This document shows positions 9,411-18,638 of a stretch of 64,000 nucleotides of DNA, piece after piece. The notes beneath the pieces are model-generated. The model did not search any database and was not told where the DNA came from. It was given only the letters and a program-made list of their open reading frames with translations. This DNA is from Demetria terragena DSM 11295. GTDB lineage: Bacteria; Actinomycetota; Actinomycetes; Actinomycetales; Dermatophilaceae. Positions within the stretch are counted from its first letter, which is position 1, and the number at the start of each line of letters is the position of its first letter. The DNA lies in assembly GCF_000376825.1 (NCBI RefSeq), contig NZ_AQXW01000004.1, positions 62,001 through 126,000 on the forward strand. The letters are read 5' to 3'. The position numbers and the translations under genes are program-made.

Positions 9411-10072
9411 ACCGTGGCCAGATCGCACCCAGCATCTTGTCGGCCGACTTCGCCTCCCTGAGTGCCGAACTTGAGCGGATCAGTAATGCCGACTGGGCGC
9501 ACATCGATGTCATGGACGCGCACTTCGTGCCCAATCTGACGCTTGGATTGCCAGTGGTTGAGGCGTTGCAGAAGGTCACGCCCATCCCACTGGACTGCCA
9601 TTTGATGATCGAAGACCCAGACCGCTGGGCGCCGGCGTACGCCGAAGCAGGAGCCGGCTCGGTGACCTTCCACATCGAGGCGGCACGCGACCCGCGTCAC
9701 CTGGCTCGCACGCTTCGCGCGGCAGGAGCCCGGGCATCGATGGCGCTGAAGCCGGCTACCCCGTTCGAGCCTTACGAGGAACTCCTCCCTGAGGTCGACA
9801 TGGTGCTGGTCATGACTGTTGAACCTGGGTTTGGTGGCCAGTCGTTCATGGCCGATCAAATGCCAAAGGTCGCCCAGGTGCGCGAGGCAGTTCGCCGCCA
9901 CGGCGGCGAGATCTGGGTTCAAGTCGACGGCGGTGTCTCGGCCGCAACAATCGAACAATGTGCCGAGGCAGGTGCCGACGTGTTTGTCGCCGGGTCGGCG
10001 GTCTATGGAGCCGAGAGCGCCGCAGGTGCCGTCGATGAACTTCGCGCCTTAGCTTCTGCTCACCTGGCCTGA
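9407..10072 (+). CDS. rpe: Ribulose-phosphate 3-epimerase
   Basis: Interconverts ribulose 5-phosphate and xylulose 5-phosphate in the pentose phosphate pathway (221 residues, normal length). The TIM-barrel signatures are [12 protein letters not shown], the metal-binding [36 protein letters not shown] and VDGGVSAAT. The ATG overlaps the rsmB TGA. Its product feeds ribulose 5-phosphate to the riboflavin operon just downstream, although an FMN riboswitch separates the two units. Confidence 0.96.
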   Translation: MNRGQIAPSILSADFASLSAELERISNADWAHIDVMDAHFVPNLTLGLPVVEALQKVTPIPLDCHLMIEDPDRWAPAYAEAGAGSVTFHIEAARDPRHLARTLRAAGARASMALKPATPFEPYEELLPEVDMVLVMTVEPGFGGQSFMADQMPKVAQVREAVRRHGGEIWVQVDGGVSAATIEQCAEAGADVFVAGSAVYGAESAAGAVDELRALASAHLA

Positions 10073-10130
10073 ACCCCGGCTGAGGCGCGCGTGCCACCGT
10101 GCTGGGTCGTCGTGCATACTGGGATGAGAA

Positions 10131-10258
10131 GTACGTGCTCCGGGGTCAGTGAAACTCTGAGCCGGCGGTGATAGTCCGCGACCCAATCGCTTCGGCGGTT
10201 GGCTGATCTGGTGAAACTCCAGGACCGACGGTGAAAGTCCGGATGGGAGGCGCGCGTG
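10131..10258 (+). promoter_or_regulatory. FMN riboswitch (RFN element)
   Basis: All hallmark blocks of the RFN element are present in order: CAGTGAAACTCTGAGCCGGC (10147 onward), GGTGATAGTCCGCGACCC, GGTGAAACTCC (10210-10220), GACCGACGGTGAAAGTCCGG and GGATGGGAG. A P1 stem can be drawn between ACGTGC (10133-10138) and GCGCGT (10252-10257). It lies upstream of ribD and should repress the rib operon when FMN is abundant. The rest of the 310-base gap between rpe and ribD holds the expression platform. Confidence 0.95.
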
Positions 10259-10279
10259 GGTCGTTTCGGCGACCGGTGA

Positions 10280-10332
10280 GTGAGGTGACCCGAGCGGGTC
10301 TGCTTCACGTCATGTACGACGCCTTGCGTCGT
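10280..10332 (+). promoter_or_regulatory. Two hairpins between the FMN aptamer and ribD (candidate expression platform)
   Basis: The first hairpin (10280-10308) pairs GTGAGGTGACCCG with CGGGTC-T-GCTTCAC, about 13 pairs with one bulged T. The second (10316-10332) is a perfect 7-bp stem, ACGACGC/GCGTCGT, with a 3-base loop. Neither is followed by a T run, and the ribD ribosome site lies about 40 bases further on. Control could act by termination or on translation; the sequence does not decide. Confidence 0.4.
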
Positions 10333-10382
10333 GCTCACCCACCACCCCGGAGTTCGTGACAGCACGAGCGCGAGGAGTGGAG

Positions 10383-11435
10383 ATGGTGGGCCAACAACCC
10401 CCTGCAGCGGCCGACGACCGCGCCATGCTCGCGCGCGCCGTGGAGTGTGCTGGTCATGGGCCGATCGTTGATCCCAACCCTCGCGTGGGAGCCGTGATCG
10501 CGCTCGAGGGTCGTGTCGTGGGCGAGGGCTTTCACCGTGGTGCAGGCCATCCGCATGCAGAAGTGGCGGCACTGAAGGCAGCAGGAGAAATGGCCGCGGG
10601 TTCGACGGCATATGTGTCGCTCGAACCGTGCAGCCACCAAGGGCGGACCGGCCCCTGCACCACCGCACTTCTCGACGCAGGCGTTGCCCGGGTTGTCTAC
10701 GCCGCTTCAGACCCCAACACTGAAGCAGCCGGTGGAGCCGAGGTGCTGCGCGCGGCAGGAGTTCGATGCGACCACGTTCCGACGCCTGAGGCTGACGCGG
10801 TCAACCGACGCTGGGCATACGCCATGACCCACGGACGACCATTCGTCACCTGGAAGGTCGCGGCAACCCTCGATGGTCGGGTTGCGGCACGGGATGGCAG
10901 CAGTCGTTGGATTACTGGACCGGCGGCGCGCGGCGACGTTCACACATTGCGCGCCGAAGCCGGCGCAATCGTGGTCGGCACCGGCACGATGCGCACTGAC
11001 GACCCGTCCCTGACGGTGCGCACACCTTCTGGCGACAGCTTGCCGAAGCAACCCCTCCGGGTGGTCGTGGGACGCGAGCCCGTACCCGACAGCGCCGCTA
11101 TCAGGGCGAATGATCACTGGTTGCAAGTGTTTTCCCACGACCCGTTCGAGGCGCTGGCCGCAATTCACCGGCGCGAGATCCGACATGTGCTCCTCGAAGG
11201 CGGCCCGACCGTGGCCGCGGCGTGGCTGCGAGCGGGCGCCATTTCCGAGGTGGTGGCCTACCTCGCTCCCACGGTGCTGGGCTCTGGACCGGCCCTCGTC
11301 GGCGACCTCGGGATCAGCACCCTGTCGGACGCCTTTGGTCTCGAACTTGTCGACCTCACTCGAGTCGGCTCTGATGTCCGCCTCGTCCTACGTCTTGCCT
11401 CACCGTCGAATACCGCTCTGGCCCAAGGAGTCTGA
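10383..11435 (+). CDS. ribD: Bifunctional riboflavin deaminase/reductase
   Basis: Carries out the deamination and ribosyl-chain reduction steps of riboflavin synthesis (350 residues). The N-terminal deaminase holds the zinc ligands in HPHAEVAAL and EPCSHQGRTGPC. The C-terminal reductase shows VTWKVAATLDGRVAARDGSS, the NADPH-side GTGTMRTDDPSLTVR and LLEGGPTVAAAWL. ATG 10383 is chosen because AGGAG lies at 10373-10377; the longer GTG 10356 frame would include that ribosome site. It is the first gene of the FMN-controlled operon. Confidence 0.95.
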   Translation: MVGQQPPAAADDRAMLARAVECAGHGPIVDPNPRVGAVIALEGRVVGEGFHRGAGHPHAEVAALKAAGEMAAGSTAYVSLEPCSHQGRTGPCTTALLDAGVARVVYAASDPNTEAAGGAEVLRAAGVRCDHVPTPEADAVNRRWAYAMTHGRPFVTWKVAATLDGRVAARDGSSRWITGPAARGDVHTLRAEAGAIVVGTGTMRTDDPSLTVRTPSGDSLPKQPLRVVVGREPVPDSAAIRANDHWLQVFSHDPFEALAAIHRREIRHVLLEGGPTVAAAWLRAGAISEVVAYLAPTVLGSGPALVGDLGISTLSDAFGLELVDLTRVGSDVRLVLRLASPSNTALAQGV

Positions 11436-11437
11436 CC

Positions 11438-12049
11438 ATGTTTACCGGGATTGTCGAAGAACTTGGAACTGTTGTCGCCGTCGAACACCGCGATGCCTCA
11501 GCGGTTTTCGAGTTTTCGGGTTCGCTCGTGACGGACGGTGCTCGCCCAGGCGAGTCCATCTGCGTCAATGGGGTCTGCCTGACGGTGGTTGAGCCTGGCG
11601 AAGGCTCGTTCACCACAGATGTCATGGCGCAGACCCTCGATCTGACCAACATCGGGAGCCTCGCGGTGGGCGACCGCGTCAACCTGGAGCGCGCCATGGC
11701 CGCTGACGGTCGCTTCGGCGGTCACGTGGTGCAAGGCCATATCGACGGGATCACGCGGGTCCGTGCGATCCAACGCTCCGCGGACTGGACCGTGATGTCC
11801 GTTGACCTTCCTAGCGCACTGGCCCGATACATCGTTCCTCAGGGATCAATCATCCTCGACGGGATCTCCCTCACCGTGTCAGCGGTATTGGACACCACCT
11901 TCGAGGTATCGCTGATTCCCACCACATTGGGGCTGACCACTTTGGGGCACAAAGGAATTGGCGACACCGTCAACATCGAGGTCGACGTGCTCGCGAAATA
12001 CGTCGAACGAATCCTCACCTACCGGGACCAGGAGCTGGCCAACGCATGA
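11438..12049 (+). CDS. ribE: Riboflavin synthase alpha chain
   Basis: Dismutates two lumazine molecules to riboflavin (203 residues). Two tandem lumazine-binding repeats are visible: MFTGIVEELGTV with GESICVNGVCLTV in the first, and GHVVQGHIDGITRV with GSIILDGISLTV in the second. It starts 2 bases after ribD, and its stop overlaps the next start (ATGA), so it is firmly within the rib operon. Confidence 0.96.
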   Translation: MFTGIVEELGTVVAVEHRDASAVFEFSGSLVTDGARPGESICVNGVCLTVVEPGEGSFTTDVMAQTLDLTNIGSLAVGDRVNLERAMAADGRFGGHVVQGHIDGITRVRAIQRSADWTVMSVDLPSALARYIVPQGSIILDGISLTVSAVLDTTFEVSLIPTTLGLTTLGHKGIGDTVNIEVDVLAKYVERILTYRDQELANA

Positions 12050-12747
12050 GCAACATCCTTCTGGATCTTTTCGAAGCTCAGATCACCTTCGGTGATCAAC
12101 ACATTCTGTGGCGTGAGGTCATCGGGAACCTCTTCGGTATGGCCTCAGCGATCGGAGCCCTGCGCCGCAAAGTGTGGGCCTGGCCCGTGGGCATCATCGG
12201 CAACCTCCTGCTCTTCACGGTGTTCTTCGGCGTCGCCTTCTCCAACCCGCAGCACGAGACTCTATTTGGTCAGGCAGCCCGGCAGATCTTCTTCATCATC
12301 ACCTCGGTTTATGGCTGGTACCGCTGGCAAGAAGGCCGACGCATGCGGGGCCAGGACGCTCCAGCCATCGCTCCGCGCTGGGCGACTGCCAAGGAGCGAA
12401 CGGCGTACATCGTGGTGTGGGTCGCAGGTGTGCTGGTGAGCCAGCAAATCTTCGCGGCTGTCGGCGCAGGTTGGCCCGCACCGCGGTGGTACTACTGGGC
12501 CGACGCCTGGATCTTCGTCGGGTCGGTCGTTGCGACGTTCGCGATGGCGCGTGGCTGGATCGATTTCTGGCTCGCCTGGATCGCCGTCGATCTGGTCGGA
12601 GTGCCGCTGCTCCTGCATTCCAAGTTCTATCCGTCGGCCGTCCTGTATGCCGTCTATGGCGGCCTCGTCCTCTACGGCTTCGTGGTGTGGTGGCGCGCAT
12701 CGCAACGCGAGGCACCTGAACGTCAACTGGAGGTGATGTCGTCATGA
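12046..12747 (+). CDS. ribM: PnuC-family transporter, probable riboflavin transporter RibM/PnuX
   Basis: A 233-residue integral membrane protein with about seven hydrophobic spans and the aromatic-rich features of the PnuC family (YGWYRWQEGRR, DAWIFVGSVVATFAMARGWIDFWLAWIAVD). PnuC proteins in general import nicotinamide riboside. However, members encoded between ribE and ribA in actinobacteria (RibM/PnuX of Corynebacterium and Streptomyces) import riboflavin. The ATGA overlaps on both sides and control by the FMN riboswitch support the riboflavin role here; this substrate is inferred from context. Confidence 0.85.
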   Translation: MSNILLDLFEAQITFGDQHILWREVIGNLFGMASAIGALRRKVWAWPVGIIGNLLLFTVFFGVAFSNPQHETLFGQAARQIFFIITSVYGWYRWQEGRRMRGQDAPAIAPRWATAKERTAYIVVWVAGVLVSQQIFAAVGAGWPAPRWYYWADAWIFVGSVVATFAMARGWIDFWLAWIAVDLVGVPLLLHSKFYPSAVLYAVYGGLVLYGFVVWWRASQREAPERQLEVMSS

Positions 12748-13973
12748 CCGAGTTCAGCCATCAATGCCGGTCCTGGGCCACGGTCGAACAGGCCGTCGAT
12801 GCCATCCGTGCCGGTCGTCCCGTCCTGGTGTTGGATGACGAAGATCGTGAGAACGAGGGCGACCTGATCATTGCCGCCGAGTCGGCGAGTTCCGAGTGGG
12901 TCGGATTCGCGATCCGGCACGGATCAGGACTGATCTGTGCCCCGGTGGACGCGGCCATCGCCAACTGGCTCGACCTGCCGCTCATGGTGCAGAAGAACCA
13001 AGACCAGTTACGGACGGCCTACACGGTCACGGTCGACGCGGCGCATGGTGTCACCACGGGTATCAGTGCGCAGGACCGTGCCCGAACCCTGCGCGTGCTC
13101 GCCGAAGCAGGGAGCCCAGATGATTTGATCCGTCCCGGTCACGTTCTGCCCCTGCGCGCGCGACGCGGCGGGGTCTTGGAGCGGGCCGGACACACCGAGG
13201 CGGCTGTCGATCTGTGTCGGCTCGCTGGGATGGCACCCGCCGCAGGAATTGTCGAACTCGTGCACGATGACGGGTCCATGATGCGAGCCGACGCGGTGCT
13301 CGCGCTCGGGGCCGAGCATGACCTGCCGGTGCTCACGATTGCCGAACTGGCCCGGTGGCGGCGACAACACGACCTCGTCAATCGGTTGGCGACAACGGCG
13401 CTTCCCACCGAGCACGGCACGTTCACCGTCCACGGCTATCGGGACCAACGAACCGGAGCCGAGTTGCTCGCCCTGGTGTCGCCGCGTGGGCTCACCGATC
13501 GACCCGTTGTCCGGGTGCACTCCGAATGCTTGACCGGTGACGCATTGGGATCGCTGCGGTGCGACTGCGGCCCCCAACTGACTGCGGCCCTGGACGCGGT
13601 GGCACGCGAGGGTGGCGTGGTGGTCTATGTGCGTGGGCATGAGGGGCGCGGTGTCGGATTGATCGACAAACTGCGCGCGTACGCGCTGCAGGACGACGGG
13701 CGTGACACCGTCGATGCCCAGGTCGAGTTGGGCCTCCCCATTGACGCGCGCGAATACGACGCCGCAGCAGCCGTATTGCACGACCTTGATGTCACCACGC
13801 TGGTTCTCCTCACCAACAACCCACTGAAGGCCAACGCCCTCCGTGAGGCCGGACTGGACCTGGAGATCCGGCCACTTCGGGTCGGCATGAACGCCATCAA
13901 CGCCAAGTACCTCGACACCAAGCACACCCGGCTCGGCCACCTCGCCGAGCACCTGACGAATGGAGCCAAATGA
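12744..13973 (+). CDS. ribBA: Bifunctional DHBP synthase / GTP cyclohydrolase II
   Basis: Provides both precursors for the lumazine ring (409 residues). The N-terminal RibB domain (about 1-205) has [37 protein letters not shown] and [24 protein letters not shown]. The C-terminal RibA domain has the zinc-binding [37 protein letters not shown] and LLTNNPLK. It starts by an ATGA overlap with ribM and ends in an ATGA overlap with ribH. Both active-site regions look intact. Confidence 0.96.
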   Translation: MTEFSHQCRSWATVEQAVDAIRAGRPVLVLDDEDRENEGDLIIAAESASSEWVGFAIRHGSGLICAPVDAAIANWLDLPLMVQKNQDQLRTAYTVTVDAAHGVTTGISAQDRARTLRVLAEAGSPDDLIRPGHVLPLRARRGGVLERAGHTEAAVDLCRLAGMAPAAGIVELVHDDGSMMRADAVLALGAEHDLPVLTIAELARWRRQHDLVNRLATTALPTEHGTFTVHGYRDQRTGAELLALVSPRGLTDRPVVRVHSECLTGDALGSLRCDCGPQLTAALDAVAREGGVVVYVRGHEGRGVGLIDKLRAYALQDDGRDTVDAQVELGLPIDAREYDAAAAVLHDLDVTTLVLLTNNPLKANALREAGLDLEIRPLRVGMNAINAKYLDTKHTRLGHLAEHLTNGAK

Positions 13974-14443
13974 GCGGCGCAGGAGCACCGACCCTGACGG
14001 TCCAAGCGGACGACCTCAACGTCGCGATCATCGCGGCGTCGTGGCACGACGTCGTCATGACCGGCTTGGTTGACGGCGCACGGCGAGGACTCGCCGAAGC
14101 TGGCGTGCCGGATGCTTCGGTCACCCTCGTACGGGTCCCCGGTTCCTTTGAACTGGGCGTCGCGGCGGCTCACCTGGCGCCACGTGTCGACGCCATCGTT
14201 GCGCTCGGTGTGGTGATTCGCGGCGGGACACCTCATTTCGACTATGTCTGCCAGGCGGCGACGAATTCCCTGGCCGAGGTCGCCGTGCGCACCGAGACCC
14301 CAGTGGGCTTCGGCTTGCTGACCTGTGACGACGAACAGCAGGCGCTGGACCGTGCCGGACTCGAGGGTTCGGTGGAAGACAAAGGCCATGAGGCAGCGAC
14401 CGCAGCGGTGGCCACCGTCGTGGCGCTCCGTGCCGCGGTCTAG
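13970..14443 (+). CDS. ribH: 6,7-dimethyl-8-ribityllumazine synthase
   Basis: Condenses the two riboflavin precursors to lumazine (157 residues, usual size). Recognisable are [53 protein letters not shown] with the catalytic-region His, and [16 protein letters not shown], which carries a C where most members have an N or T. It is the last gene of the FMN-controlled operon; hisE follows after 11 bases with its own promoter-like hexamer. Confidence 0.95.
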   Translation: MSGAGAPTLTVQADDLNVAIIAASWHDVVMTGLVDGARRGLAEAGVPDASVTLVRVPGSFELGVAAAHLAPRVDAIVALGVVIRGGTPHFDYVCQAATNSLAEVAVRTETPVGFGLLTCDDEQQALDRAGLEGSVEDKGHEAATAAVATVVALRAAV

Positions 14444-14446
14444 CCT
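14441..14446 (+). promoter_or_regulatory. -10 hexamer before hisE
   Basis: TAGCCT lies 8 bases upstream of the hisE GTG and overlaps the ribH stop codon. It fits a near-leaderless start that would uncouple hisE-hisG from FMN control. No clear -35 is seen. Confidence 0.3.
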
Positions 14447-14454
14447 GGTCCCTC

Positions 14455-14718
14455 GTGAAGACGTTCGAGCAACTCTGGGATGAGTTGGCGGCTAAGGCAC
14501 AGGATCGCCCCGCTGACTCCGACACCGTCGCGGCACTGGATGCCGGCGTACATGCCATCGGCAAGAAGATCGTCGAAGAGGCCGCCGAGGTATGGATGGC
14601 AGCCGAGCATGAAGGCCCTGAGCGCACCGCCGAAGAGGTCAGCCAGTTGATTTATCACCTCCAGGTGCTCCTGTTGGCCTCCGGCCTGACCCTGGATGAC
14701 GTCTACCGAAACTTGTAA
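14455..14718 (+). CDS. hisE: Phosphoribosyl-ATP pyrophosphatase
   Basis: Second step of histidine synthesis: hydrolyses phosphoribosyl-ATP to phosphoribosyl-AMP (87 residues). The all-alpha NTP-pyrophosphatase core shows [31 protein letters not shown] with the Mg-binding EExxE pattern, and [15 protein letters not shown]. The partner hydrolase HisI is encoded separately at 24.4 kb, as is usual in actinobacteria. hisG follows 8 bases later. Confidence 0.95.
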   Translation: MKTFEQLWDELAAKAQDRPADSDTVAALDAGVHAIGKKIVEEAAEVWMAAEHEGPERTAEEVSQLIYHLQVLLLASGLTLDDVYRNL

Positions 14719-14726
14719 GAGGACCC

Positions 14727-15575
14727 ATGCTGAAGATCGCCGTTCCCAATAAGGGAATGTTGTCCGAACCAGCCGCCCAGATGCTGCGCGAGTGTGGCTA
14801 TCGCGGTCGACGAGACTCCAAAGAACTGGTCATCGTCGACGAGGAAAACGACCTAGAGCTCTACTTCCTCCGGCCGCGGGATATCGCCGAGTACGTCGGA
14901 TCCGGCATGCTCGAGGTCGGGATCACCGGTCGAGACATGCTGCTGGACTCTGGTAGTCCCGCGGAGGAAGTCCTTGCGCTGGGATTCGGTGGTTCGACCT
15001 TCCGCTACGCCGGGCGCCCCGGGTCCGCCCAGTCCATTGCTGACTTGGAAGGTCGCCGCGTCGCCACCAGTTTCCCGGGCCTGGTGCGCGCAGACCTGGA
15101 GCGGCACGGAATCCACGCCGAGGTGGTCCGTCTCGACGGCGCCGTCGAGACGGCGGTGACCCTTGGCGTCGCCGACGTGATCGCCGATGTGGTGGAGACC
15201 GGCGCGACGTTGCGCAATGCCGGGCTGCAGGTATTTGGCGAGCCGATTATGAAGAGTGAGGCGGTGCTGATCCGGCCGGCTCAACCGCGGGATGAATCGG
15301 GCACCGTCGAGGTGCTGCTGCGTCGGCTGCAGGGTGTCCTGACTGCTCGGCACTATGTGCTGATGGATTACGACATCCGTGCCGAACTCGTCGAGCGCGC
15401 TTGCGAACTCACGCCGGGACTCGAATCGCCCACCGTGTCGCCGCTTCACGACAAGGACTATCGCGCGGTGCGCGCAATGGTGCCGCGACGTATTACCAAC
15501 CAAGTGATGGATGACCTCTACACCGTCGGAGCACGCGCGATTCTCGTCACCGAGATTTCGGCGTGCCGGTTGTGA
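14727..15575 (+). CDS. hisG: ATP phosphoribosyltransferase, long form
   Basis: First and feedback-controlled step of histidine synthesis (282 residues). It opens with LKIAVPNKGMLSEPAAQMLRE, has the PRPP-loop region DVIADVVETGATLRNAGL, and a C-terminal ACT-like regulatory domain (about 210-282, YVLMDYDIRAELVERACEL). That domain marks the long, HisZ-independent form inhibited by histidine. The ribosome site AAGAGG lies at the hisE stop. The stop overlaps the next start (GTGA). Confidence 0.96.
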   Translation: MLKIAVPNKGMLSEPAAQMLRECGYRGRRDSKELVIVDEENDLELYFLRPRDIAEYVGSGMLEVGITGRDMLLDSGSPAEEVLALGFGGSTFRYAGRPGSAQSIADLEGRRVATSFPGLVRADLERHGIHAEVVRLDGAVETAVTLGVADVIADVVETGATLRNAGLQVFGEPIMKSEAVLIRPAQPRDESGTVEVLLRRLQGVLTARHYVLMDYDIRAELVERACELTPGLESPTVSPLHDKDYRAVRAMVPRRITNQVMDDLYTVGARAILVTEISACRL

Positions 15576-16018
15576 CCGGATCAGACCCGTACGCCACTTT
15601 CCGCCCCGTCGGGGGGCGCCTCGTCCCGTTGGCGGTCGGCGTGATGTGTCTGCTGCTCTTTGGGGTGATCGCCGTGTTCGTCCCTAGCGAGCGTTTCGGT
15701 GGTTTGGACCGAGTGTTCATCGCACTCGTGGGCGTCGGGCTGGCTGCGGGCATGTGGCGATTCGCTCAGGTTCGTGCCATTCCTTCGGAGGATGGGTTGG
15801 AGGTCCACAATCTCATCGTCACTCAGAAACTGGCCTGGGCCCAGATCGTGGACGTGCAGTTCGGCGCGGGTGCTCCGTGGCCCGTTCTCGAACTCGATGA
15901 CTTCGACACCTGCAGTGTGATGGGCATTCAGCGCAGTGACGGACCACGCGCCGCGGCGGAGGCGGCACGGCTAGCGGCGTTGGTTAAGGCACACACACGC
16001 ACGGCCACGGACAGCTGA
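15572..16018 (+). CDS. PH-domain membrane protein (hisG-associated)
   Basis: A 148-residue protein with two hydrophobic segments (about residues 20-40 and 45-65) followed by a small PH-like beta domain (GLEVHNLIVTQKLAWAQIVDVQFG, LELDDFDTCSVMGI). Such proteins commonly follow hisG in actinobacteria (compare Rv2120c of M. tuberculosis), but their role is unknown. GTG 15572 overlaps the hisG stop by GTGA, which favours it over GTG 15563. It is probably translated by coupling to hisG. Confidence 0.8.
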   Translation: MTGSDPYATFRPVGGRLVPLAVGVMCLLLFGVIAVFVPSERFGGLDRVFIALVGVGLAAGMWRFAQVRAIPSEDGLEVHNLIVTQKLAWAQIVDVQFGAGAPWPVLELDDFDTCSVMGIQRSDGPRAAAEAARLAALVKAHTRTATDS

Positions 16019-16024
16019 GGCCCG

Positions 16025-17185
16025 CTAGAGATCGAGTTCGTCCGAGCGATGCGGGACCTCAGCCCGGACCTGTTCGTAGGTCCACCCAGTCAGCATGAGC
16101 AGATCCACCACAATCGACCGCAGTTGTGCGCGGATGACCTCAGCTGACAGCGAAGTCCTCCCAGTCCCGACCGTGCTCTGCAGGGCGACGTCCTCGGATA
16201 AGAGCAGCAGCGCCGGCCGCACATTCTGCGGAACCCGCCGCTCGGCGAGTTCCTCGGCCATCTCATCCATGACCTTGGCCAGGTCGTCGACACTGGCCAG
16301 ATAGGCCGGTGGGATGACCTCGTGCTCAAGGATCGCGACGGTGACTCGCCGGACCAAGACTCGAATGTTTCGCAGCGCGCGGTCTAGTGGCTCGGTGATG
16401 TCGGCGATAGCCGTGACATTGGCTTGCTGCTTTCGTCGGAACGGTGACTGGCGGGTGACCGCAATGCCCTCGGCGGTTGCTTCCCGGAGGGCGTCCATGA
16501 GCTCCTCGCTGGCCCGAGCGCGCGATAGCGCGGCGTCGGCGCGGCGCTGATCTCGCCGACGGCCAGCGGTTGCACTCTCGCGCAGGACCTCAGCAAATTC
16601 GGTGAGTACGGCACCGGCCTGGACCCGGGGGCGCCGCAGGGGAGTCAGCGGCGTCACGGTCGCCATCACGAGGGCCACGCCACCGCCGACCACAGCATCA
16701 ATCCACCGGCTGAAGGCACCAGCGGTGCCAGCGAACAGGACGGTGACGATCATCGCCTGGACGCCGGCCTGCACCATCATGAGACCGCCAGCGCCCAGGA
16801 GCACCGCGAGAGACATGGCGCACATGACCACGATGCCCAACTGCAGCGGTCCGGTGCCGAAAAGGTGGACGAACAGGTCGCCGATCACGACACCGATGGC
16901 CACTCCGACGGTGATTTCGACGACCCGCCGCAGGCGCTGGCCGTACGTCAATCCCAACGCGATGATCACCGCGACGGCGGCGAAGAAGGGCTGAGCATGT
17001 CCCAGCAGGTAGCGCGCCAGGCTCCAGGCGATCGCCGCGCCGACGGCGCACTGCACGATGAGGAAGGCTCGGTCGTGCAGCCGGTCGAGGCGAATCCGGA
17101 AGGCCGAGCGAGTCAGCCTGGGTCGCGGATCTAGTTGGCGGCTGACTCGATGCAGCGCGTTGCTGTCCGTGCCATCACCACTCAT
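16025..17185 (-). CDS. FUSC/aromatic-acid-exporter-like membrane protein
   Basis: A 386-residue protein with about six hydrophobic helices in its first half (for example FLIVQCAVGAAIAWSLARYLL, FFAAVAVIIALGLTYG, VVEITVGVAIGVVIGDLFVHLF). A long, charged, helical cytoplasmic tail follows from about residue 190. This layout matches the FUSC / ArAE_1 family, whose members are thought to export aromatic or other organic acids; the substrate here is unknown. It converges on the PH-domain gene with a 6-base gap. Its ATG has TAATCT six bases upstream, suggesting a leaderless mRNA. Confidence 0.8.
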   Translation of the reverse strand: MSGDGTDSNALHRVSRQLDPRPRLTRSAFRIRLDRLHDRAFLIVQCAVGAAIAWSLARYLLGHAQPFFAAVAVIIALGLTYGQRLRRVVEITVGVAIGVVIGDLFVHLFGTGPLQLGIVVMCAMSLAVLLGAGGLMMVQAGVQAMIVTVLFAGTAGAFSRWIDAVVGGGVALVMATVTPLTPLRRPRVQAGAVLTEFAEVLRESATAGRRRDQRRADAALSRARASEELMDALREATAEGIAVTRQSPFRRKQQANVTAIADITEPLDRALRNIRVLVRRVTVAILEHEVIPPAYLASVDDLAKVMDEMAEELAERRVPQNVRPALLLLSEDVALQSTVGTGRTSLSAEVIRAQLRSIVVDLLMLTGWTYEQVRAEVPHRSDELDL

Positions 17186-17191
17186 GCCACC

Positions 17192-17197
17192 AGATTA
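17192..17197 (-). promoter_or_regulatory. -10 hexamer of a leaderless promoter (FUSC gene)
   Basis: On the minus strand TAATCT is followed by exactly six bases and then the ATG at 17185, so the predicted +1 is the A of the start codon. No convincing -35 is seen. Confidence 0.45.
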
Positions 17198-17211
17198 GGG
17201 CGCGCGGCACC

Positions 17212-17778
17212 CTAGGTGCTGGAGGCCTCCGGACCGTCCGTGCGGAAGGTGAGGTGGGCGTGCTGTTCGGTCTGGTCCTGCGCATAGATCGCCCGCTCCT
17301 GGGCTGCCCATCGTTCCCAGTGTGGCGCGAACATCTCACCGTCGCGCTCGAGACCGCGTCGCATGCGTTCGTCTCGGTGAGCATCCAGCCAGACCCGCAC
17401 GGTGGCGTAGGGCCGGGCAATGCCTACCGAGGACGCGCACCCTTCAACGACAAGATATTCGTGCCCTCTCAAAGCGACGTGCTCGGCGTATTGATCTGCG
17501 AGCCAGTCGAATCGGCGGTATCCGGGCTGCTCGCCCCGGTGAATTGGTGCGAGGACTTGCGCGACCAGGAGCGCTGGCGCTGCGGCGAGGCCGTCCCATC
17601 CGGGGAACAGGTCGTCCATGTGGATGAGGGGAGCCTGATCCAGTCGGTCGGCCACCACGGTCGCGAGAGTGGTCTTCCCCGAGCCGGCGGGGCCGTCGAT
17701 GGCGACGATCGTGACGGTGGTGCGATGCTCTGCGCGGGCTCGCGAGGTGACCTGGTCGGCTGGAGAAGGATCGGCCAT
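17212..17778 (-). CDS. Uridine kinase-like P-loop nucleoside kinase
   Basis: A 188-residue P-loop protein resembling bacterial uridine kinases. Walker A is GPAGSGKTT near residue 30, followed by PLIHMDDLFPGWDG, where the DD corresponds to the catalytic/Mg-binding acids. LVVEGCASSVG and the basic lid DERMRRGLERDG come next. The precise substrate is unproven. ATG 17778 is used because a longer frame reaching 18654 would run antisense through hisF. TACAGT lies six bases upstream of the ATG. It is transcribed toward the FUSC gene and divergent from hisF. Confidence 0.85.
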   Translation of the reverse strand: MADPSPADQVTSRARAEHRTTVTIVAIDGPAGSGKTTLATVVADRLDQAPLIHMDDLFPGWDGLAAAPALLVAQVLAPIHRGEQPGYRRFDWLADQYAEHVALRGHEYLVVEGCASSVGIARPYATVRVWLDAHRDERMRRGLERDGEMFAPHWERWAAQERAIYAQDQTEQHAHLTFRTDGPEASST

Positions 17779-17784
17779 CCGACC

Positions 17785-17790
17785 ACTGTA
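17785..17790 (-). promoter_or_regulatory. -10 hexamer of a leaderless promoter (kinase gene)
   Basis: On the minus strand TACAGT, six bases, then the ATG at 17778. It is back to back with the hisF promoter hexamer at 17821-17826. Confidence 0.45.
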
Positions 17791-17820
17791 GGTGGGCGCG
17801 CGAGGGCTGTCCGGCCGCGA

Positions 17821-17826
17821 TAACCT
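17821..17826 (+). promoter_or_regulatory. -10 hexamer of a leaderless promoter (hisF)
   Basis: TAACCT is followed by six bases and then the hisF GTG at 17833. No ribosome site is present in between, in agreement with a leaderless transcript. Confidence 0.5.
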
Positions 17827-17832
17827 TGCCGG

Positions 17833-18585
17833 GTGCCTGTTGCGATCCGTGTCATCCCATGCTTGGACGTTGACGCTGGTCGAGTCGTGAAGGGCGTCAA
17901 CTTCATGGAGTTGCGCGATGCGGGCGACCCGGTTGAGTTGGGTCGCACCTACGACGGCCAGGGTGCTGACGAACTCACCTTCCTGGATGTCACGGCATCC
18001 TCTGCGGGCCGGGATACGACCTACGACGTGGTTCGGCAAACAGCCGAGGAAGTCTTCATCCCGCTGACGGTCGGTGGCGGAGTGCGGTCGGTGGATGATG
18101 TGGATCGTCTGCTGAGGGCTGGCGCGGACAAGGTCGGCATCAATACCGGTGCGATCGATCGGCCGAGCGTGATCGCTGAGATCGCAGACCGATTCGGCGC
18201 CCAGGTGCTCGTCCTGTCGGCAGACGTACGCCGGGAAGGTGGACGATTCGAAGTCACCACGCACGGCGGTCGCAAAGGAACGGGCATTGACGCCGTCGAG
18301 TGGTGCGTGCAGGCAGAGCGGCTGGGGGCGGGGGAGATCCTGTTGAACTCCATGGATGCCGATGGGACCAAGGACGGTTTTGATCTGGAATTGATCCGCG
18401 CCGTCCGATCCGAGACGGCGCTGCCGTTGATCGCCAGTGGCGGCGCAGGGAAAGTGTCCGATTTTGTCGAGGCCGTCGACGCCGGAGCCGATGCGGTGCT
18501 CGCGGCCTCGGTATTCCACTTCGGGGAATTGACGATCGGGGACGTGAAGGCAGCGCTGCGTGCCGCTGGCCATCCCGTACGCTGA
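17833..18585 (+). CDS. hisF: Imidazole glycerol phosphate synthase, cyclase subunit
   Basis: Forms imidazole-glycerol phosphate and AICAR with HisH in histidine synthesis (250 residues). The half-barrel signatures are [18 protein letters not shown] with the catalytic Asp, [28 protein letters not shown], the second catalytic Asp in [15 protein letters not shown], and LIASGGAGK. HisH and HisA are not in the window. It appears to be transcribed alone from a leaderless promoter. Confidence 0.97.
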   Translation: MPVAIRVIPCLDVDAGRVVKGVNFMELRDAGDPVELGRTYDGQGADELTFLDVTASSAGRDTTYDVVRQTAEEVFIPLTVGGGVRSVDDVDRLLRAGADKVGINTGAIDRPSVIAEIADRFGAQVLVLSADVRREGGRFEVTTHGGRKGTGIDAVEWCVQAERLGAGEILLNSMDADGTKDGFDLELIRAVRSETALPLIASGGAGKVSDFVEAVDAGADAVLAASVFHFGELTIGDVKAALRAAGHPVR

Positions 18586-18638
18586 CCGACGCAGGCCGAG
18601 GGGTCCGCACCTTCTTAAGAGAGTGAGAAAATAGACCC

